54,374 nt of DNA from contig CACWLG010000013.1 of assembly GCA_902761635.1 (NCBI GenBank), positions 1 to 54,374 of the forward strand. Direction: 5' to 3'. The notes under the pieces were generated by a model that saw nothing but the letters and a program-made list of their open reading frames with translations, made no database searches and was not told where the DNA came from. Positions 49,695 to 54,374 of this stretch are shown here, one piece after another (position 1 is the first letter of the stretch; every line of letters starts with the position of its first letter). Both the position numbers and the translations under genes were made by a program. This stretch comes from Oscillospiraceae bacterium. GTDB taxonomy: Bacteria; Bacillota; Clostridia; Oscillospirales; Oscillospiraceae.

Positions 49695-51653
49695 ATGAAG
49701 ATTACAAAACACATTTTCCCTTTGCTGTTCTGTCTCACGCTGTTCCTGTGTCTGATTCCCTCTGCCTTTGCCGAAGGAAAAGCTGTCCGGCTTCCGGGAG
49801 ATGTAAGCGTAATTGAGAATGAGGCGTTTTATAACTGTACAGATATGGAAAGCGTGACGATTCCGGCGAGTGTAATGCGCATCGGCCGCGGCGCCTTTTA
49901 CGGCTGTACGCACTTGACCGATGTGTATTATGAGGGCACAGCGGAAGACTGGAATAATATAACCATCGATGCAAATAATGGCCCGCTCACCGGCGCGAAT
50001 ATCTATTTCGCCGGTATTGCCATTGATGCCTCCAATTTCCCTGATGAACATTTTCGGTCCTGTGTGTCCAAAAACTGTGACACGATCGTAAAGGACGGCT
50101 ATCTCAGCTCTGCCGAGATCGCGGCTGTAACCTGGCTCGACTGTTCCGGCTCTGAGGAGGAACGCGGTTCGATCGTCTCTCTGGACGGAATCGGCTTCTT
50201 CACGGCGCTTCAGGGGCTGGACTGCTCCAGCAACGCGCTGACTGCGCTGGATCTCAGCGCAAACACCGCACTGACCTGGCTGGACTGCTCCAACAATGCC
50301 CTGGCCGGTCTCCGCATTGAAAAATGCGCCGCGCTGGAGACCGTGTGGTGCTATGACAACCGGCTCGAGGCGCTGAATCTCAGCGGGAATCCGGCGCTGC
50401 TGGAGTTCTGGTGCAACGGCAATCAGCTCAGCTCCCTCGACGTGAGCCGGAACACCGCCCTTGCCGCGCTTTGGTGCTATGACAACCAGCTGTCCGAGCT
50501 GGATATTCGCAGCAACGCCGCCCTCACCACGCTCAGCTGCGCGGCAAACCGGCTGACGAGCCTTGATGTGAGCGCGAATCCTGCCCTCACGACCTTGTGG
50601 TGCTTTGACAACCAGCTGACAACTCTCGACATCACGGGCAATTCGGACCTGCGTGTGCTCGGCTGCTACCAGAACGAGATACGGCTTCTCGATCTGAATA
50701 GCTGCCCGCTGCTGCAGGCGCTGGTAACGACGCATTCCTATATGCTGTTGGAGCCGGATGATATCAAGCGTTACATGGATGAAACCGGGTCCGAGCCGGT
50801 CTACCTTCTTTGCGACGAAAGCGTTGCGCTTAAGGCTGTGCAGACGGACTTTCCCGTGTCCATTAACGAAACCACTTTCCCGGACGAACAATTCCGCCAA
50901 TATGTTCTTGATGAAATTGATACGAACGGCGATACCCGGTTAAGTGAATCGGAGGCAGCCGAAACGGCAGAACTCTGGTGCCCCGGAGGGATTAAGGATC
51001 TGACGGGGTCGCAGTATTTCTATGCATTAAAAGAGTTGAGCTGTAGTTATTCAAATGCTTTGGTACAGCTTGATCTCAGGAGCTTCCCATTACTGGAAAA
51101 ACTGGTTTGCGGCGGCAATGAACTCACCACGCTCGACACCAGCAATAATCCGGCGCTGTATTGGCTGGACTGTCGAGACAATCAATTGAAATCGCTCAAT
51201 GTCAGCCGAAATACTTCCCTGCTCTATTTCAATTGCAGTGGTAATTCTTTGACAGAGCTTGACGTCAGCATGCTGCCTGAACTGTATATGCTCCACTGTA
51301 ATATTAACTCCTTGGATGTTCTCGACGTCACACATAATCCAAACCTGTCCAGTCTGGTCTGCAGCGATAACCGGCTGCGCAAACTGGATGTCAGCTCGAA
51401 CACAAAGCTGGAAGGGCTGTGCTGCGAGAACAATCTTCTGACGAGCCTGACGCTCGGTGAAAACGAGCAGCTGCGATGCCTGACCTGTGAGGGAAACCGG
51501 CTTTCCGCGCTGCATATAGAGGGCTGCCCGGTCCTGACCGCCATCATAAAGCCGCAATATCTGGTACCGGATGACAATATGTATATCTACGAATCCTTTG
51601 AGGACAGCTTTATCATCCTGAGGTGTGACAAGATCCCGATCCACACAGCCTGA
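49695..51653 (+). CDS. Secreted two-module leucine-rich repeat protein
   Basis: A 652-aa protein with a signal peptide (residues 1-26). An LRR_5/BspA-like block follows (FYNCTDMESVTIPASVMRIG, then AFYGCTHLTDVYYEGTAEDWNN). Two similar modules come next, each starting with a FPDExFRxxV segment (IDASNFPDEHFRSCV; INETTFPDEQFRQYV), an EF-hand-like loop (degenerate in module 1; DTNGDTRLSESEA in module 2) and about eight internalin-like repeats such as LTWLDCSNNALAGLRI and LTTLWCFDNQLTTLDI. No LPxTG or membrane anchor. It resembles clostridial surface/adhesion proteins; ligand unknown. SD GGGAG before the ATG. Confidence 0.88.
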   Translation: MKITKHIFPLLFCLTLFLCLIPSAFAEGKAVRLPGDVSVIENEAFYNCTDMESVTIPASVMRIGRGAFYGCTHLTDVYYEGTAEDWNNITIDANNGPLTGANIYFAGIAIDASNFPDEHFRSCVSKNCDTIVKDGYLSSAEIAAVTWLDCSGSEEERGSIVSLDGIGFFTALQGLDCSSNALTALDLSANTALTWLDCSNNALAGLRIEKCAALETVWCYDNRLEALNLSGNPALLEFWCNGNQLSSLDVSRNTALAALWCYDNQLSELDIRSNAALTTLSCAANRLTSLDVSANPALTTLWCFDNQLTTLDITGNSDLRVLGCYQNEIRLLDLNSCPLLQALVTTHSYMLLEPDDIKRYMDETGSEPVYLLCDESVALKAVQTDFPVSINETTFPDEQFRQYVLDEIDTNGDTRLSESEAAETAELWCPGGIKDLTGSQYFYALKELSCSYSNALVQLDLRSFPLLEKLVCGGNELTTLDTSNNPALYWLDCRDNQLKSLNVSRNTSLLYFNCSGNSLTELDVSMLPELYMLHCNINSLDVLDVTHNPNLSSLVCSDNRLRKLDVSSNTKLEGLCCENNLLTSLTLGENEQLRCLTCEGNRLSALHIEGCPVLTAIIKPQYLVPDDNMYIYESFEDSFIILRCDKIPIHTA

Positions 51654-51852
51654 TCCCGAAAGCAGGAGAGATATGATGTCAGGCCATTTACTCTCCCGTT
51701 CTGCAGCTTTGGCTCTGACATGGCAAAGGACACGGCTGGCTGCCGTGTCCTTTGTCGTTACGATATCGCAGAAGAGATATGGCCAGGAAGGCCAATGCAG
51801 TATGGCACTGTTACTGCCGAAAGGGCTGTCAGATTCCTATCAGGGGATAGCA

Positions 51853-54153
51853 TTATACCGCAATTCTCGTCGGCTCCTTGGGGTGGATGCCGAGGTGGGC
51901 CAGGAGCTCCTCCACGTCCGTGACGGGGACGATCTCGAGGGCTTCCTTCACCTCGGAGGCGACCTCGCGCAGATCGTCAAGGTTCTCCTCGGGGATGAAC
52001 ACCTTCGTCACCCCGGCGCGCTGGGCCGCCATGAGCTTTTCGGGCAGGCCGCCGATGGGCTTGACCTCGCCCTGCAGCGACACCTCGCCCGTCATGGCGA
52101 TCGTGGGCGGCACGGGGACGCCGGTCACGAGGGACGCCAGCGAGCTTGTGAGCGTCACGCCGGCGGAGGGTCCGTCCTTGGGCGTGGCGCCGTCCGGCAC
52201 GTGGATGTGCAGGTCGTTGTGCTCAAAGAGATCGGCATGCTCCGGGAAGAGGTGCTTGACAAGGCTCACGGCAATCTGGGCCGACTCCTTCATCACGTCG
52301 CCGAGGCGGCCGGTGATGACGGTCTTGCCGCTGCCGCGGGTGAGCAGGGTTTCGATGTACAGCACGTCCCCGCCCACAGGGGTCCAGGCGAGGCCCGTGA
52401 CCACGCCGGGCTTCGACTCCGCCTTCACATGGCGGTGCGGAAGCGCTCGCATGTCCAGAAGCTCCCGGAGATCGTCGGGCGTCACCTTCAGGGGCTTTTC
52501 ACCGCCGCGCACGAGATGGACCGCCGCCGAGCGGCAGAGCGTGTCCATGCACTTTTTGAGTCCGCGCACACCTGCCTCGCGGGTGTAGTCGTCGATGACG
52601 GCCTGCACAGTCTCGGGCGCAAGCTCCAGCTCCCCTTCCCCGATGCCGACGGCCTCCATCGCCTTCGGCAGCAGGTGCAGCCGCGCGATCTCCTGCTTCT
52701 CCGTGGGCGTGTAGCCCTGGAAGGAAATGACCTCCATGCGGTCGAGCAGGGGCTGGGGGATGGTGTCGAGGGAGTTTGCCGTGCAGATGAAGAGCACGTC
52801 CGACAGGTCAAAGGGCACGTTCAGATAGTGGTCGGTGAAGCTCTTGTTCTGCTCGGGGTCCAGGACCTCCAGCAGGGCGCTCGCGGGGTCGCCGTTATAG
52901 GACATGGAGAGCTTGTCCACCTCGTCGAGAACCATGACGGGGTTGGAGACGCCGCACTTCTGGATGCCGTCCAGGATGCGGCCGGGCATGGCGCCGATGT
53001 AGGTGCGGCGGTGGCCGCGGATATCTGCCTCATCCCGCACGCCGCCGAGGCTCACGCGCACGTACTCGCGCCCGAGGGCTTTGGCGATGCTCTGGCCGAT
53101 GCTGGTCTTGCCGGTGCCGGGGGCGCCGACGAAAAGCAGGATGGAGCCGGACTGGAGCCTGCGCAGATTCATGACGGCGATCTGCTGGATGATGCGGCGC
53201 TTGACTTTGCTCAGGCCGAAGTGGTCCGCGTCCAGGATCTTCTCGGCCTCGTCGAGGTCGATGTCCTTCGCCTCCGCCTTCTGCCAGGGCAGGCTTGCCA
53301 GAAAGTCCAGGTAGTCGTACAAAAGACCGTATTCCGCGCTGTTCTTCCCCTCCTGCCGCAGGCGGGAGAGCACCTTGTCGCTCTCCTTGCGCGCAAGCTC
53401 GTTGAGGGGCGCGTCCTTGAGGCGCTGCTCCAGCTTCTGCAGATCCGAGATATTCTCGGGGTGCATCTCGTCGAGCTCGTTCTGCAGGTACTCGAGCTGC
53501 TTTTTGATGGCGGCCTCGCGGTAGAGCTTCTGGTGATCCTCCTCCTGGGCGGTGCGCACCTCGTTGCCCACCTTCATGAGCTCGAGGTTTTCATAGAGCA
53601 TCTTCTCCATCATCTCAAAGCGCTTTGCCTTGCTGTCCTCGGCGAGCAGGGCGTAGCGCTCCTCGCTCTTGCCGGGCATCCACGGGGAGAGGCCCGCCGC
53701 AATATCGCCCATGGTGGTCCACATGGACGCGAAGACGCGCAGGGCCGGCTGCCAGGGCTTGCCCTCGGCAAAGGCCAGGACCTCCTCCTTCATGGCGGTG
53801 ACGCGCCGCTGCGCGTCCGCCGGGTCGAGATCCTCGATGTCGGGCCGGCGCGAGACCTCCACCTTGATGGTCTTGTCCGGCTGGATGGTGAGCTCCTCGA
53901 TATTGACGCGGCTTCTGAGCTCCACGGGCACGAAGCCCTGCACGTTTGTCTCGCGCACGATGCCGGCCACGCCGACGGGATAGAAGCTCTCGGGCTTCAC
54001 CTCGGCGCGGGCCATGGGCTCTTTGGTGACGACGAGGATGACCTTCGCGTCCTGCTGAGGCTCGCGCCCGCTCATGCTGCGGTAATAGTCGGGGCGGAAA
54101 TAGACCGTCGAATCCGGTACGGCGACGGCGTTATGTACAGGTAAAACAGGCAT
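51853..54153 (-). CDS. lon: ATP-dependent protease La (Lon)
   Basis: A 766-aa Lon protease. N-terminal substrate domain (PVLPVHNAVAVPDSTVYFRPDYYR), coiled middle region (AIKKQLEYLQNELDEMHPENI), AAA+ module with Walker A FVGAPGTGKTSIG and Walker B VMVLDEVDKL, and C-terminal protease domain with catalytic Ser in KDGPSAGVTLTSSL and Lys in PIGGLPEKLMAAQRAGV. Degrades misfolded and regulatory proteins in the cytoplasm. ATG at 54153 with GGAGGG upstream; a further in-frame start at 54192 lies in the heat-shock operator. HrcA control is indicated by a CIRCE element. Confidence 0.96.
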   Translation of the reverse strand: MPVLPVHNAVAVPDSTVYFRPDYYRSMSGREPQQDAKVILVVTKEPMARAEVKPESFYPVGVAGIVRETNVQGFVPVELRSRVNIEELTIQPDKTIKVEVSRRPDIEDLDPADAQRRVTAMKEEVLAFAEGKPWQPALRVFASMWTTMGDIAAGLSPWMPGKSEERYALLAEDSKAKRFEMMEKMLYENLELMKVGNEVRTAQEEDHQKLYREAAIKKQLEYLQNELDEMHPENISDLQKLEQRLKDAPLNELARKESDKVLSRLRQEGKNSAEYGLLYDYLDFLASLPWQKAEAKDIDLDEAEKILDADHFGLSKVKRRIIQQIAVMNLRRLQSGSILLFVGAPGTGKTSIGQSIAKALGREYVRVSLGGVRDEADIRGHRRTYIGAMPGRILDGIQKCGVSNPVMVLDEVDKLSMSYNGDPASALLEVLDPEQNKSFTDHYLNVPFDLSDVLFICTANSLDTIPQPLLDRMEVISFQGYTPTEKQEIARLHLLPKAMEAVGIGEGELELAPETVQAVIDDYTREAGVRGLKKCMDTLCRSAAVHLVRGGEKPLKVTPDDLRELLDMRALPHRHVKAESKPGVVTGLAWTPVGGDVLYIETLLTRGSGKTVITGRLGDVMKESAQIAVSLVKHLFPEHADLFEHNDLHIHVPDGATPKDGPSAGVTLTSSLASLVTGVPVPPTIAMTGEVSLQGEVKPIGGLPEKLMAAQRAGVTKVFIPEENLDDLREVASEVKEALEIVPVTDVEELLAHLGIHPKEPTRIAV

Positions 54154-54185
54154 GGGATTCCCTCCTTGACATAGAAGCGGGGACT

Positions 54186-54212
54186 TTGGCACTCTTTTCC
54201 TTCGAGTGCTAA
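54186..54212 (-). promoter_or_regulatory. CIRCE element (HrcA operator) upstream of lon
   Basis: Minus strand TTAGCACTC-N9-GAGTGCCAA; consensus TTAGCACTC-N9-GAGTGCTAA, one mismatch. It lies 33 bp upstream of the lon start. Confidence 0.88.
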
Positions 54213-54221
54213 GTCCTGGGC

Positions 54222-54253
54222 AAAAAAGAGTTCCCCGGCGGGGGAAGGCTCTT
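54222..54253 (-). terminator. Terminator upstream of lon
   Basis: AAGAG-CTTCCCC/GGGGAA-CTCTT stem with one bulge, followed on the minus strand by TTTTTTG. It ends transcription from a minus-strand gene beyond the window, or acts as leader control for lon. Confidence 0.55.
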
Positions 54254-54256
54254 ATC

Positions 54257-54272
54257 CTTTACAGGTGTAAAG
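54257..54272. promoter_or_regulatory. CTTTACA-N2-TGTAAAG palindrome
   Basis: Perfect 7-bp arms with core TACANNTGTA, the operator core of BlaI/CopY/MecI-type repressors. Which gene it controls is not visible. Confidence 0.35.
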
Positions 54273-54290
54273 ATTCTGATACTATTTCTC

Positions 54291-54355
54291 GATTAAATTC
54301 TTTAATCAAGAAAGCCGCAGTTCCTGCGGCGTTTTCAGCGTGAAACGCTGAAAAC
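54291..54355. other. Three consecutive perfect stem-loops at the window end
   Basis: GATTAAA/TTTAATC (54291-54307), GCCGCAG/CTGCGGC (54314-54330) and GTTTTCAGCG/CGCTGAAAAC (54331-54355). The middle one is followed on the minus strand by TTTCTTG and may be a terminator of an unseen gene. Confidence 0.4.
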
Positions 54356-54374
54356 ACGTCTCATACAAGAACCT

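Noticed and set aside
51625-54144. 839-codon plus-strand ORF opposite lon
   Set aside because: It mirrors lon exactly, with His/Asp/Leu-rich low-complexity translation typical of an antisense frame.

Overview
This 54 kb window reads as a chromosome segment of a GC-rich, spore-forming, gut-type Clostridia bacterium, most likely near the Oscillospiraceae. The evidence is AGGAGG-type ribosome binding sites with frequent GTG/TTG starts, sigma-A type promoters, coat-F-like spore proteins, a SleB-like cell wall hydrolase, a CIRCE element upstream of lon, YesM/YesN-type sensing, and many Rbs-type sugar ABC importers. The genus cannot be read from the sequence.

Layout. (1) 1-8.2 kb: start of glyQS; a divergent four-gene operon (PIG-L deacetylase, phosphoglycosyl transferase, sugar formyltransferase, stand-alone PqqD/RRE protein); then a convergent operon for surface proteins (very large Gly-rich lipoprotein, 40-aa acidic peptide, LRR protein). 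(2) 8.2-18.5 kb: galactofuranose/arabinose-type importer in ytfQ-ytfR-ytfT-yjfF order, araR, and an RR-HK-lipoprotein sensor operon. (3) 18.6-21.1 kb: membrane diguanylate cyclase and two tandem cNMP-binding-domain proteins. (4) 21.1-31.7 kb: pentose module with FucI-like isomerase, DUF4867 cupin, xylulokinase, a small membrane-protein trio, a ChvE-GguA-GguB importer and a divergent ROK regulator. (5) 31.8-42.2 kb: DUF5684 protein, histidine phosphatase, and an operon of binding protein, permease, ATPase, permease, araA, araB and araD. (6) 42.3-44.2 kb: purine nucleoside permease-family protein, a phage/IS21-like scar and an odd tRNA-Ser. (7) 44.2-54.4 kb: spore coat genes, rdgB, a TSCPD/SleB-like/rsmG operon, alpha-amylase, secreted LRR protein and lon.

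The centre is a pentose-scavenging island. Three importers feed an L-arabinose route (AraA, AraB, AraD) and a xylulokinase route that uses a FucI-like isomerase; no classical XylA is present. AraR, a ROK protein and a YesM/YesN-like system with its own sugar-binding lipoprotein are positioned to control it. All three importer operons start with the binding-protein gene and carry a terminator-like hairpin directly after it.

The least ordinary features are a pair of 120-132 bp MITE-like elements with inverted ends and 4-bp target duplications, one of them splitting the alpha-amylase terminator; a tRNA-Ser(GCT) whose 5' acceptor strand lies 47 nt from its D arm; the deacetylase/formyltransferase/PqqD operon facing a peptide-plus-surface-protein operon; and the FucI-like/DUF4867/XylB module.
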